From Roridomyces roridus (lineage: Eukaryota > Basidiomycota > Agaricomycetes > Agaricales > Mycenaceae), in the NCBI GenBank assembly GCA_029378245.1, contig JARKIF010000158.1:1-64000 (forward strand): 64,000 nt of DNA. The letters are read 5' to 3'. The notes under the pieces were generated by a model. It was not told the DNA's origin, made no database searches, and saw only the letters and a list, made by a program, of their open reading frames with translations. Positions 11,795 to 22,844 of this stretch are shown in pieces. Both the position numbers and the translations under genes were made by a program. Every line of letters starts with the position of its first letter. Within the stretch, counting starts at the first letter, position 1.

Positions 11795-13908
11795 ATGCAC
11801 CTCTACGCAAACCCATTCTTCTTCTCCCAACTCTTCGACCGCATGCGCTCCAGGCTCCAGGAGCTCGTCGTCTTTGCTTGGCCCCAAGACCTCGCGTCCG
11901 CCGTGCAAGACGTGGTCACCAATGTCTCGCCCATAGTTGCAGTGCTGAGCAGCGATGTCAAGAAGAGCTGCGAAGCCTTGACCGTTTGGGCACCTCCCAT
12001 TTCCTTCGACCCCCCACCGCCCGCCCCGCCCCCGCCTCCGCCCGACCAGGTGTTCGCAGCCAGCGATCTCTTCCCCTCGCCAACTCCCATCGACACATTC
12101 CCTTCCACCGTATTCATGGCTCCAGATGCAGATGACGTCGGAACTGCCCTCGAGTCGCCGTTCAATCTCGTCATCATCGGCCTCCTCGTATTGGCCGTCG
12201 TTCTTTTGGCGTATTGGACGTGTAAAGGCTTGAAGATTAAAGTCGACAACCCAGCGAAGGACATTTGGATTTACATGGAATCACGGCGTGCAGCTTTCGT
12301 TACAATCCTCGAATCCGGCGGGCGAGTTTTGGTATCGACATTCGGCTCTATCGTTCGAGCAGTACGACAGTCGCTCGGTCGTCTGTTCCTCCTCCTATTT
12401 CGCACGACCGGCCCTCTCCTCCATCGAGTTGGCAAGGCCTCGATTGACGCTGGTCGCTATATCTTCACCGAATTGGCCACAGTCGTAGTCCCTTGGGTTA
12501 TCGACAAGGCCCTCATCGTCGTCCTCTGGCTTCTTATACAGGCAGCTAAAGCAATATCCGGACCAGAACATCCCACCTCGCTTGGCCAACCTGAAAACAT
12601 CGCGGCCGACAACCCCGTCCCACCCCCTCCCCGGCCCCGACCACCACAACCAGCAGCGCCTCCAGCACCATCACATACGACATGGAAGAAGTTTTCCCTT
12701 TACAATGGGCCTTCACACCTGGTTCCGACCGAAATCGTCGTGGAGAAGAGCATTGGCAGCGGGGCTTTCGGGCGCGTCTCCCGTGGCCATATTCAAGGCA
12801 CCGGCGAGCAGGTAGCAATCAAAAGAATCTCTCAGACGTTGCTCGGGTGCGTTGTGAGCGAAGAGGTCCGTGCTATGAATCAGCTGCGCACCTGCGGCAA
12901 CCCTGTGTCTGCGACAACTCTATTTGGGGCCTTTTACGACAATTTTGACTTTATTCTCATCATGGTAGGCTATGGGTTTTATCTGCCTGTTGACGCCGTG
13001 TCTAACTGTCTCCAGGATTACGTTCCGGGTGGTACTTTGTCCGATAAGATGAAATTGGTGGGCGGATATCTCGGCAGTGCCCTGGGACGTACTATGCAGC
13101 GCAAATGGTACGATTAACTGTTATATGACAAGTTCGTGATGCTTACACGTCTTTCCAGCTGCTTGCCATCCACGGTCTCCATCGAATCGGAATCCTACAC
13201 AGGGATATCAAGCCCGACAATATCCTCTTTGACAGTCGCGGCAACATCGTGCTCACCGACTTTGGTCTCTCGAAAACCTTTGACGTGAACGTGAGCGGCG
13301 GGAACAGCTGGGAAGAGGCTCGAGTGCGCGGTGAAGACCACTTTCCACTCCTATGGCCCAGCAAGAACAACCCGCACATTGTCGTCAAAGAGGGGCGCGG
13401 GACTCCCAAGTATTCAGCGCCGGAAGTTTTTCGGTTTGAGCAGTATTCGTATGGGGTGGATATCTGGTCGTGGGCGGTGACGTTCTTCGAAGCTATGACT
13501 GGCGCACTTCCTTGGGCATACGATAGCGAGAGGGAGACGTATTTCAGGCCGCTCGTTCTTGATTTGGATGGCGCGAATTATGAAGTGGTGCTCGGAGAGG
13601 CGGAGCGCGATTTTTTCAAAGAGGTGGGTGATTCTTTGCATTTCATAGCAACGTGCGAGGCTCATCTGGTTCTTCCAGGTGTTCAAGCCAGACCCGTTCA
13701 GCCGGTGGGCGACTGTGCATGATATCAAGGCGCATAGAATTTGGGGAAGTTTGTACGTCGCGTTTTTCCGCTTTTGCGAGTTGTGTCCTGATGACTGTCG
13801 TTCAGGAACTGGGACGCGTTGGCTCGTGGTGCTCTTCCTCCGCCTACTTTTGATAAGGACAAGCCCAAGCCCAAGATTGTCGCAGGTTGGGGGCGTTTTT
13901 GGTATTGA
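11795..13908 (+). CDS. Membrane-anchored Ser/Thr protein kinase
   Basis: Kinase with an unusual N-terminal membrane module. Residues about 1-120 carry amphipathic helices and a Pro-rich run (FDPPPPAPPPPPPD). One strong transmembrane segment follows (FNLVIIGLLVLAVVLLAYW, about residues 126-144), then a basic stop-transfer CKGLKIK. A second hydrophobic stretch lies near residues 225-250 (VVVPWVIDKALIVVLWLLI). After another Pro-rich linker comes a kinase domain: P-loop IGSGAFGRV, VAIK lysine, HRIGILHRDIKPDNI catalytic loop, LTDFGLSKTF (DFG), GTPKYSAPE and DIWSWAVTFFEAMTG. Introns lie near 12964-13014, 13110-13158, 13622-13678 and 13754-13805. The last exon ends at the stop at 13908. All catalytic residues are present, so it should be active. 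I cannot place it in a named kinase family. Start at 11795 is the first ATG in the open frame. Confidence 0.8.
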
Positions 13909-14721
13909 AGGACTCGATTTCACTGATCTCTCCTCTACTCTCTCTCTCCGTTTCTCTTTTATATACCCTGGTCTTCTTTTCAGCTACAGCAGTACTGACG
14001 TACCGTATACCTGTAACGTCTTTCCTCTATATTATCTGCATTCGAACTCGAACTCGGAACGCCATCCAACGTCCGCGGAAAGACCGAGGGATTCACTGAT
14101 ACGCGACCGCAAATATTTCTCAATTCCGTTTCTCCGCGTGCCAAAACGACGAGTTTTACAAAGTGCGACTCGGAGGAGAATGGTTGGAGGAAGGAATTGT
14201 ACGTTGGGGCTCCGTCACTGTAGCACGGTCGTTGCACCCGGACCTAAATTGTCGCGGAAGACTGAAGTCTGAGGCGTCTTGAAAGAAAGCTCGGTCGGTT
14301 TGCGGTCGGTATGTACCTTTCCATCAGACTCGGATGCGCCAGCTTCGGAACCGATTTGGAAACTCCCCAATCACCGCTGTTTTCACCACAATCTCTGCAT
14401 GGAACCCGTTTCGTTGGACGTTGGTTCAAGGGAGAGCTCCAAAGGGACACTAATTGTCGGGACACCCGGCCCAATTTTGGCTCAATTCAATACATACTGA
14501 CTGATGCGTCCGACGCTCGAATCTAAAACACGGAACGGATAATTGCCAAAGGATTTGCGGGCGTCCTGTCCTGAATGGTCGGTATTACTATCAAACCGGT
14601 AGGTATACTCCATATTTAAAAAGCAAAGCAACAGCATCAAGGCACGTTTCAAGTTCCCTCTCTTTTCACTCCTTCCTTCACCGCCCACCAAATCAACCCT
14701 TTCTCTCTTTTCTTTTCCGAA
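13909..14721. other. Intergenic region
   Basis: About 0.8 kb between the kinase and the sulfotransferase-family gene. A CT-rich tract follows the kinase stop. An AT-rich TATTTAAAAAG at about 14613-14623, about 100 bp upstream of the next ATG, is a possible TATA element. I see no gene here. Confidence 0.4.
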
Positions 14722-15629
14722 ATGTCAGCGGTGGAAGACATTCGTATCCGGCACCCCGAGATGTACATCGAGGACCGCGGGATTGACCGCCACAAGTGTC
14801 GGCGGGTGGTGCCTATGGAGGTCTTGAACCTCAGCATGTCGCGCACTGGGACAGCCTGTGAGTTCATCGTCCGTCCCTCAATGTTATCCCGCACTCGTTC
14901 CTCATCCAACGTCCGACAGCGATGAAGGCGGCGCTGCAGATCCTGGGATTCAACGACTGCTATCATTTCTTCAACATCTACGAAAACATCCAAGACTGCG
15001 ATATGTGGGTCGAGGCGTACCAAGCCAAGTTCCAAGGCAAAGGCAAATTTGGGCGTGCCGAATTCGACAAAATCCTTGGTCACTGCAGGGCCGTATGCGA
15101 CGCGCCCTGCAACTCGTTTGGACCCGAGCTCATCGAAGCGTACCCGGAAGCCAAAGTCTTATTGGTCGAACGCGACATCGAATCGTGGTACAAGTCGTGG
15201 AACGTCGTCTTGGATGGCATATTTGACAAGACGTTCCACGTCGCAGAGTGGTTTGATCCGGCGTGGATGGGCAGGTTGGCTGCTCTCGTCCGGATCTGGA
15301 TGAATGAGGATCTGGAGTCTCCGACGATGCCGGAGGCGCAGAAGGTTTCGAGGGACAAGTACCGCGCGCACTACGCCGAGATCAGGAGGGTCACCCCGAA
15401 GGAGAGACTGCTCGAGTACGAGTTGGGGAGTGGTTGGGAACCGTTGTGCAAGTTCCTTGGCAAACCAGTGCCAGACGTGCCTTTCCCTCGCATCAACGAG
15501 GCGTCGGCGTACAGAGAGAAGATGGCCGTGCTGGGACGCAAAGTCATCATTCGCTCGCTTCGCAATCTCGCAGGCGTGCTTGTTGTCGGAGGGGCTATCG
15601 CTTTCGGAGTGTCTCGTTATCTTTTGTAA
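14722..15629 (+). CDS. Sulfotransferase-family (Sulfotransfer_4-like) protein with C-terminal membrane anchor
   Basis: 281 aa from two exons, 14722-14857 and 14920-15629 (62-nt intron, phase 1). The motif LNLSMSRTGTASMKAAL matches the 5'-PAPS-binding loop of the P-loop sulfotransferase fold and is split exactly by the intron. VLLVERDIESWYKSW is the second conserved strand and helix of the family. LLEYELGSGWEPLCKFLGKPVPDVPFPRINE is the typical C-terminal signature of this fungal subfamily. The tail (SLRNLAGVLVVGGAIAFGVSRYLL) is a predicted membrane anchor. Substrates of this subfamily are not established, so no pathway is proposed. A clear paralogue lies at 58674-59557 on the opposite strand, with the intron at the same codon. 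Confidence 0.85.
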
Positions 15630-16518
15630 AAGTTTTAATTCTCTGAAGTAATACTTGAAAGAGTCGGGTCACCTAACAAGCATCCCGCCTTCAACAGCGG
15701 CCCAGACCGTCGTCCGTGTTTGTGGAAGAGTATAGGATACTATAGTGGATATCAGCCATGGCTGCGGTGCGAAACAGACAGACATGCCGCGATGGATTTG
15801 GGTCAAAGGTAATCGCAGGCCGTCACATAGCAAGTAAGCACCAAGGCTGAGCTCCTCGAGTGGACTAGATAAAAACGTCAGTGTAATGCCCGGAATATTC
15901 AGAGACAGAAAAAAAGGAAAGAAAGCTCAGGCTGCTAAGCAGACTTGAAGAAGATCTCATCTCTCCAACCGAATTCGTTGAAAAGGGCCCTGCCAATCTG
16001 TTCATGCCAACCCCGAGGTGAACCAGCCTTGTGCGCACCACAACCACACGTCGCGCGCGTCAAGCTAGAGCACGGACGCTGATAGCAGGCACAGATGAAT
16101 GTACCGTCAGAGTATGAACCACATCTAGAGACCACCCAGCGCAGAGTTGTCCTTTTCTGCGCGGGCTCGGCTAGTATGACGAGGAAAGGAAATTTCCGCT
16201 GTAAGACTCTGCCTTTGCTGCCAGACCGTGAAACTCGGGGTCGTGGCAGCCCAACATGTAAAGAGTCTCGAGTGTCGGTCCAGCCTTACGATGTACCACG
16301 GGAGAACTCGTGTGGCACATAGAAAATTGGACACTTTGGGGTTCAGGTTCGGAGGAAGGCAGCCGGAAAGGCGGATCCAGCTCATAGATTCGACAGAGTC
16401 GACCCTTTTACTAGGACATCTTTGCAAGGAAAAGAAATAGAGCAAGGACGCACCGAGTGGGAGTTGAGAGCAAGGCGCGTTGAACACGCGTAAACAACTG
16501 TTTCATCAAACGCGCACA
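15630..16518. other. Intergenic region
   Basis: No protein-like frame or RNA gene was recognised. The 889 bp should contain the terminator of the sulfotransferase-family gene and the promoter of TAF11. Confidence 0.4.
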
Positions 16519-17491
16519 ATGAGCAGCCCAGGATACTTTAGCCCGGCTCAAAGCCCCGTTCCTGCAGCATACAGCCCTAATTTCACTACTCCCGCTCCTC
16601 GAGGGCGGCCAAGAGGAGGAGGCAATTCGGGCAAGCGCGGTGGAAGCGCACACAGCTCTCCTGCTCCATCCACTCCTCAGTTTCTTCCCCCGACGACCCC
16701 GCTTCCAGATAGCTCTGCCAGTATACTCGGTCAGGGTGGTATTTCAGCGCATAACCGGCCCACGCCCACAGCTCCCTACTCGTATGCCACCATGAGTACA
16801 CCGTATACGACCAGCGCCTACGCGAACTACATGCCTTCGACGCCCTACATCCAGCCGACGACCCCGTCTCCATACACGCCTGGTCTAGTAGGGCCTAGTG
16901 GCGCGCCAATCGTCCCTGCTGGCTCGATACCGTCTGCCCCACGCCCACCAGGCGCCGCCGCAGACGAAGACGACGAGGGCGATGACGAGCTGTTTCCTGC
17001 CATGGCCGAGGAAGATTATTCGGCCCAATACAACTTCAATACGCAGTCCAAGGACAACCTCAAAGTCTTGCTCGATAATTTCACACCAGAGCAAAACGAC
17101 CGCTATGATACGTATAGACGATACGCGTTACCGAAACAGGCGGTCAGGAAGGTGCGCTCTTCCCTTTCGCTGGGTGCTTCGAGTGGCTGAATTTTCTGTG
17201 CAGGTGATACAGCAGACAGGCATGCAAGTATCATTACCGTTGGCTCAGATTGTTGCTGGGTTTGGCAAAGTGTTTGTGGGAGAGATTGTAGAGAAAGGTG
17301 AGCGCCTTCCTGCTGATTTTCCAGCACTTTCGTTGATGATGACCGCAGCTCGAGCGGTTCAGGCTCGCCGTGGGGAAACAGGGCCATTGTCACCCGACCA
17401 TTTGCGCGAGGCATACCATATTTATCAAAACGAGACGGGGCGCGTTGGTGCTGCGCGACCGGTGAGAGCGAAGAAGCTTTTTGTCAAGTGA
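16519..17491 (+). CDS. TAF11: TFIID subunit TAF11
   Basis: Histone-fold subunit of TFIID that pairs with TAF13. Three exons, 16519-17151, 17204-17297 and 17349-17491, give 289 aa. The N-terminal 160 residues are low complexity, rich in Pro, Ser, Thr, Tyr and Gly. An acidic patch follows (DEDDEGDDELFPAM), then the TAFII28 domain: LLDNFTPEQNDRYDTYRRYALPKQAVRK, VIQQTGMQVSLPLAQIVAGFGKVFVGEIVEKA and the terminal GETGPLSPDHLREAYHIYQ. This order and spacing are characteristic. Start at 16519 (MSSPGYFSPAQSP) was chosen over an in-frame ATG 39 nt upstream because the upstream residues show no family similarity. It is the second TFIID gene in this window; the distance from TAF4 (about 6 kb) is probably chance. 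Confidence 0.9.
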
Positions 17492-17605
17492 GAAGTATGT
17501 ACTTCTATACTTATCATGGACTGACCGCCCTGTATTGCTACTCGAATGCATCTGATTTGGCTGCCGTTTAGGGGTTCCGTCAAGACAACTTTGACCACCA
17601 CCACC

Positions 17606-18718
17606 ATGTCCCTTGCGCAGGAGCTCATAGACAGCATCCTCGACGAAGTGAATGATTTCGCTTCGCTGAAAACCTGTTCACTTGTTGCGTCGAGCTTCCG
17701 TTGTCGCAGTCAGCGTATCCTTTACCGCCGTGTCAGGCTGCTAGACAATTACGGGCCCATACGCGCTCTTCTCCACGACTCCCCGCGCATTGCATCGTAC
17801 ATCGAGCAACTTGATATACACCTTCCATCCCGAGGAGAATTATACTGGACAAAGGAGCACCTCCGAATGATTTTGGAGACTTACAAACTGGCCAATGTAC
17901 GGCGCTGCCTACTCCGCGACTCCGGCTGGGCATCATCGCACCTCATCCTAACCGAAATGTCGGCGGCGCTCATCGAATTTCTCTCCCGCCAGTCACTCTC
18001 CGAGTTGATCCTCACTTCCCTGTATGACATCCCCGTGCACTTGTTCCTCCGATTCTTCGCATTTGCACCGAAAGTGCAACTTTGCGATATACGGATTGGC
18101 TCTACCGAAGTTATGCCTATTGCCTCGCATTCGGGCCCTCAACTCCTTGTCGTGGCATCAAAATGCGATTCCGTTTGCGAGTTGTTCCTCCGCCCTCGGT
18201 TCCTCCCTTACCTCGCCAGCCTACGATCGCTGGCAATCACTCCGGATCCCAATTCCGATGAGCTCCAGTTGATATCCAACGTGTGCAGCACTCTGCACCA
18301 CCTTCATCTTTTCAGGCCCATGGGAATCCCAACTCTCCCCTTCTCCTTCCGTCAACTACGCTCCGTTCAATTCGACTTTGAGTTGCACGTCCTCACGTGG
18401 GAATGGGAATGCATCTCCCACTTTGTCGCACCCACCTCGTGTCCTCGACTGCAAAAAATCATATTTCACGCCACGTTTTGGGCGCAGCCCAGCGTTGACC
18501 GCGAGCTACTGGACCTTCTCGATGCGGCGCTCGCCACGCACCCTGGCCGCCCATGCATGACGTGGATTATGCACCCCGTTGAATTCGGGACGTCTGTCGT
18601 TGGACGACTCGGATCGTTCTCTGACTGGGTCTCGGCCGTACATGGCTGGATGCCTAAGACGCTTGCGGATGACCGGCTCGTTGTTGAAGTAGATGGCGAT
18701 GTCACTCGTGTGGCTTGA
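17606..18718 (+). CDS. F-box-like / leucine-rich hypothetical protein
   Basis: Single-exon protein of 370 aa. The N-terminus LAQELIDSILDEVNDFASLKTCSLVASSFRCRSQRILYRRVRL has the helix pattern of the many agaricomycete F-box-like proteins, which in general bind Skp1 and recruit targets for ubiquitination. The rest is an irregular alternation of hydrophobic helices and strands, compatible with degenerate leucine-rich repeats. The proline expected in the F-box core is replaced here (LAQEL for LPxEL), so the Skp1 contact is inferred only. Start taken at 17606, where the family similarity begins; an in-frame ATG exists at 17546. Confidence 0.65.
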   Translation: MSLAQELIDSILDEVNDFASLKTCSLVASSFRCRSQRILYRRVRLLDNYGPIRALLHDSPRIASYIEQLDIHLPSRGELYWTKEHLRMILETYKLANVRRCLLRDSGWASSHLILTEMSAALIEFLSRQSLSELILTSLYDIPVHLFLRFFAFAPKVQLCDIRIGSTEVMPIASHSGPQLLVVASKCDSVCELFLRPRFLPYLASLRSLAITPDPNSDELQLISNVCSTLHHLHLFRPMGIPTLPFSFRQLRSVQFDFELHVLTWEWECISHFVAPTSCPRLQKIIFHATFWAQPSVDRELLDLLDAALATHPGRPCMTWIMHPVEFGTSVVGRLGSFSDWVSAVHGWMPKTLADDRLVVEVDGDVTRVA

Positions 18719-18903
18719 ATCTCTTTCGCATCTTATATAGCGAGACGTTGGTGCAGATGTTAAGAAAGGTGCGTTCCTTGCATTGTGCGACGTGCTCATA
18801 GTAACGATTCAATCAAGTCCAGTAGTGTCAAGCATCGAATCCAATTTATTTCACAAAACATGAAGTACTACTATGCGTCGAAAAGAAAGAAGAACAAACC
18901 CTG

Positions 18904-20063
18904 CGATATTAACGTGCTATTGGTCGACCCGAAGGTCTTAAGCCTGGGGGCCCACGACAAGGGTGCACGAGGGTTGCGAACCCACCCCCAGGAAGTCCTC
19001 AACAGCCCCCCGGTCTGCGTCAACTACATGGTCGTCAGTCAATGCGTTCTGGAAGAAGATGGTGAAAGACATACCGGAAGGCCAGCCACGACCCGCTAGG
19101 TTCGAGGGAGGGGCATGGGTAGGGTGTCCGGGTTTGTCACCGCGCTCAAATCGCGCCACCACCTGCACCTCTGGCGTGAGCTACGATGGACCTCCCGGTG
19201 GTCACCGTCTGTGCTCTGTTGCAGCGTCAGTCAGATCAGTCGTTGGATAGCGAGCAAAGGACGCACCGTATGGCCTGCCGTGGCCCGCCAGTTCGAGGGA
19301 AGGGGCATGGGTAGGGTGTCCGGGCTTGTCACCGCGCTCAAATCGCGCCACCACCTTCACCTCGGGCAGTTTGTGCGACGAAGGCCTCCCGGTAGCCGAC
19401 GCTATACGCCATTGTTTAGGGGGGAACGCAACACAACACGAAAGCAAAACGAAAGCAAGGTCTTGAGGTCTGTGGAGAACGGTGTTGACGACGGCCAGCC
19501 TGCAAACAATCAGCTCGACGGAACGGACGCAAGCGGACGCACCTTGACTGCGAGATTAACGTGCTATTGGTCGACTCGAAGGTCTCAAGCCTGGGGGCCC
19601 ACGACAAGGGTGCATGAGGGTTGTGAACCCACCCCCAGGAACCGCCTCGACAGCCCCGCCCCGTGTCTGTGTCTGCATCGTCGTCGTCAGCCATGGTCCC
19701 AAAAGAATGGAGCACGTACCATTAGCGTCTGGTGGTAGGCTGTTGGCGAGGGATGGGGCATTAGGTGGTCTGGGCTTGTCCACCGTCACGTCATGCTCAC
19801 TTCCCCGTTTCCGAGGTTGCGTTGGCTCTTGCGTGCGACCACCACCCCTCTGGCCGCGAGCCTGCGTGGCTCCCAGTGCACCACGCAGCGCTCCTGTTGG
19901 GGGGAGTATGATACCAGGTTCGGGCAGCTGTGAAAACAAAACGAAAGCAATGCGAAAGCGACGTCAGTATCCCGGGGTCTTGAGGTCTGTGGACAACGCT
20001 CTTGACGACGGCCAGCCTGCAAAATATCAGTACGACGGTGCAGGAGCAGGCGGACGCACCTCG
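18904..20063. repeat. Segmental internal duplication, possibly a degenerate minus-strand gene
   Basis: Three families of repeated blocks interleave. Block A, with GTGCTATTGGTCGAC and GCCTGGGGGCCCACGACAAG, occurs at 18910-19010 and 19559-19665. Block B, with GGGGCATGGGTAGGGTGTCC and ACCGCGCTCAAATCGCGCCA, occurs at 19105-19180 and 19300-19370. Block C, with GGTCTTGAGGTCTGTGGA and GACGGCCAGCCTGCAAA, occurs at 19458-19540 and 19977-20063. Copies are roughly 80-90 percent alike. Read on the minus strand, several blocks are open and bounded by GT..AG-like sites. VVARFERGDKPGHPTHAP appears twice, and a segment beginning about LPEPGIILPPTGALRG precedes it. No start-to-stop gene could be assembled. 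Confidence 0.55.
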
Positions 20064-20174
20064 CCACTGTCCTCGTCGGCGTTGAAGATGCTTGAGGGAG
20101 GACGGTGGTGGGAGAGAAGAGGCTGGGAATTAGAGGTCGGGCATCGTTTCTTATATACATTTCTTTCCATTCTA

Positions 20175-20415
20175 CGCTATCTTGAGATGGCGGATGTAAT
20201 TTTCTATCCGCACCGATCGAAAACGTTAACTTTCGAATAAAACCGCTCTAGAGGACGTTTGGCTCATGTCAAGGCCGCGAAAAAAACACAGCTCGACGCA
20301 GAAATCAGTGTTGAGTGATATATCAACGCGACTTGGTCCCAGCTTGGCAGGAGGACGCGTTATGCGACTTTGATGCTCTCCATACTTGTTCGAATCGCAA
20401 TGTCTCAAGATAGCG
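20175..20415. repeat. 13-bp perfect inverted repeat upstream of the 20472 gene
   Basis: CGCTATCTTGAGA at 20175-20187 is the exact reverse complement of TCTCAAGATAGCG at 20403-20415. The two are separated by 215 bp and stand just outside TATA-like sequences (TATATACA at about 20152 and TATAAAA at 20422). Confidence 0.6.
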
Positions 20416-20420
20416 CAAAC

Positions 20421-20430
20421 GTATAAAAGC
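20421..20430 (+). promoter_or_regulatory. TATA box of the 20472 gene
   Basis: GTATAAAAGC, 42-51 bp upstream of the predicted ATG at 20472. It is one of the few good TATA boxes in the window and implies a short 5' leader of about 20 nt. Confidence 0.65.
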
Positions 20431-20471
20431 CTGCCCAGCCAAACGACTCTCCCTCATCTTTACCCAGAACC

Positions 20472-21946
20472 ATGACCACCACCAACGTCCTCCTCGTCTT
20501 TATCGCTTTCTTGGCTGGGCAGTTGTTCAATGCTGTCTGCTCCGGCCTTGCCCACCCCCAGGCCGTCAACGGCGTCCTTGCTGCACCTGGCGGGTGGTCA
20601 CTCTCGTCTGTTATTGTCCTCGTCATCGCTGTCCTCGTCATCCATGACTTGGTCATTCTCGCTCTCGTCTGGTGGCTCTTCACCCGTCGCAACCACAAGT
20701 CTCCAATTCCATCGACTACTCTCCTCCTCCCCGATCTTAGCCTTCTCCTCCTCCCGCCAAAGCCGCGTCTCCTTCTCTTGCCACCGCCTGGTCCAAGCCC
20801 GGGTCTGAACATTCGCCTTCCAACTCCACGGTGGATGTTCTCGTTGCAAGTTTACTTTGGTATGTTCGCTTTCCATTACGTTGCTCAGTACTGACGCTTT
20901 GCATGCAGCTCCTCGACCTCAGTGTGTTCTCATGGCGCATCAAGGCAACCAGCTCATCGTTGGGATCGTATGGCAGGCCCTCGCTGCTGTCAAGGCGCGC
21001 AAGATGCAAGTTGTCAAGCATGAATACACCGTCCGTTTCTGGCGTTCCATTCCTCGGCCCTTTGGTTTCAGAGGTCTTCATCGTGGACGAGGTATGCTTG
21101 TGGCCTTTTAGCTTATGTTCATACTAACGCTCGTCCTCGCAGTGTTTCGTCTGTCGCTTTCTCTGTTGGCGCCTCAAGACATCTCTAAAGTTCTTGATCT
21201 CGTCGGTACTACTCTGGTTGGTCTCCGGACTTCTAGGATCCTCAAGACCGTCCCTAGGACTCTTCAAGACGACTCTGTAACACTCGTCAACGACAGCACG
21301 TCTGCAAGTTTCGTGGAGAAGGTTTCCATCCTCAAGTCTCCACCGGCGTTCCACTCGTCTCGCTTGGAGCTCGTCAGTGGTCTGGCAGCAGCTGCAAGGT
21401 CCCGAAAGGCGGCCAATCCAGTCGTCCATCCAGTGCCATCCACGCCACACCCCAAACCAGCGCCGCCTCCGTATGCTCAAGAGGAGAAGACCTACCGCCG
21501 TGCTCCACCGACTCGCCCGTCGCTCGTCTCCATATTGGAACAGATCCCCATCGAAATACTGCGCGAGAGGTTTAGTCGGCCAAAGCAGCGCGAGCAATCC
21601 GAGGAGACGCATGCGTTCATTGAGGAAGTCGAGGATGAGCACGATGACGAGGGGTCGTTGTCGGGCGACAGTGACAACGCAGAGCTCTTCTCATATGAAG
21701 CCTTTGCAGATGATATTCAGAATGGTGCTCTATTCGATTTGCCTAGCGGCCCGAGCCTGCCCACGTTTGGTATGTCTTTCTACACGTCATCCGTTGCCCG
21801 TCTCTGACAATTGCTCAACAGCCATAAGCCGACCCCCGTCGCTGTCGAACATCGCGGCTCGATTCACCACTAGTCGTTCTCGACCCAGTACATCGCGGAT
21901 GGCGATGCTCGCTCGTCTTCGCCACCCGGCGTCGACTTGCGCCTAA
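20472..21946 (+). CDS. Hypothetical membrane protein with long cytosolic tail
   Basis: Not recognised. Four exons join in frame through GT..AG introns: near 20861-20910 (GTATGT donor), 21092-21142 and 21771-21822, with the stop at 21946. Exon 1 gives a signal-like hydrophobic start (TTTNVLLVFIAFLAGQLFNAV) and a second membrane span (SLSSVIVLVIAVLVIHDLVILALVWWLF), followed by basic residues and a Leu/Pro-rich stretch. Later exons encode a soluble region with HQGNQLIVGIVWQALAAVKARK, a Pro-rich linker, an acidic stretch (EEVEDEHDDEGSLSGDSD) and a basic Ser/Arg tail. The assembled protein is about 430 aa. The reading frame of the second exon is supported only by splice phase, so this model is tentative. 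Confidence 0.5.
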
Positions 21947-22844
21947 AGTATACTACGATCTGCCCCGGCCAACCCGTCCCTTCATCCACTCACCACTACC
22001 GCCTCCCTCTACCCCCACCGCTGCCCACTGTCTAACCACAAAGCCAGCAGCGGAGATGGAGTGACTTGATATGCCGCCGGAAAGGGGACGCCTCGACCTC
22101 CGACATACCTCGACACCGCCTCTCGCCGTCACCGACCGCAAGATTTACAACGTGGACGCACCTAGTACTTCAAGCGGACGGTTGACGGGCTGCTTTTGGT
22201 CTGGTGGGTGTTGATGGAGAGCGGTCTACGGAGGTCTGGGCATGGGGTGAGCAGGGTGTCAATTGGGATGGGTGAAGCGAAGGGCCTGAAGATTTGAAGA
22301 TTTACACTATCTCTTGCTTGGCTTGGACTTTCTATTCCTCTTGTAACACCTTACCCAGCGCTGTACAGTATCATGTCCCTGGGTTGTAATACTATCTCTT
22401 CTATTCCTGGAACGGATGACCAGATGAGATCATTGCCTTTGGCGAATCTTTGCAATTTGCTGCTCGCGTCTTTCGAATCTTCTCGACGCTCATGGGTCGA
22501 AATACAGTGTCGCCAATTGGGGCAATTGGGGCTCCCTTCACTGGAATTTGATTCCACCTCTAACTCGTCTACTTTGGTTCGGATGCTTAACAGGTCGTTG
22601 GAACTTATTATTGTTGGTGAGAATCGACTCCTTTGGTGACCCTTCTTTGACGTCGAACCCAGGTGTCTATATCTCACACTTGTTCTTCCAAGGCAGCCAC
22701 CAGCCACCAGATCTTTCGTACAAGTACACCATTGTTTTATTAGCACCACATACAGTCATATACATCCGAGGGAATAAATTACTGTGTACTGTAATTTTGC
22801 CATCCAGACGCCCAATATCTCCCAAGCATGTCCATATCATCTAA
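21947..22844. other. Intergenic region between convergent genes
   Basis: About 0.9 kb separating the 20472 gene (plus) and the homeodomain gene (minus). Nothing protein-like or RNA-like was recognised. Confidence 0.4.
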
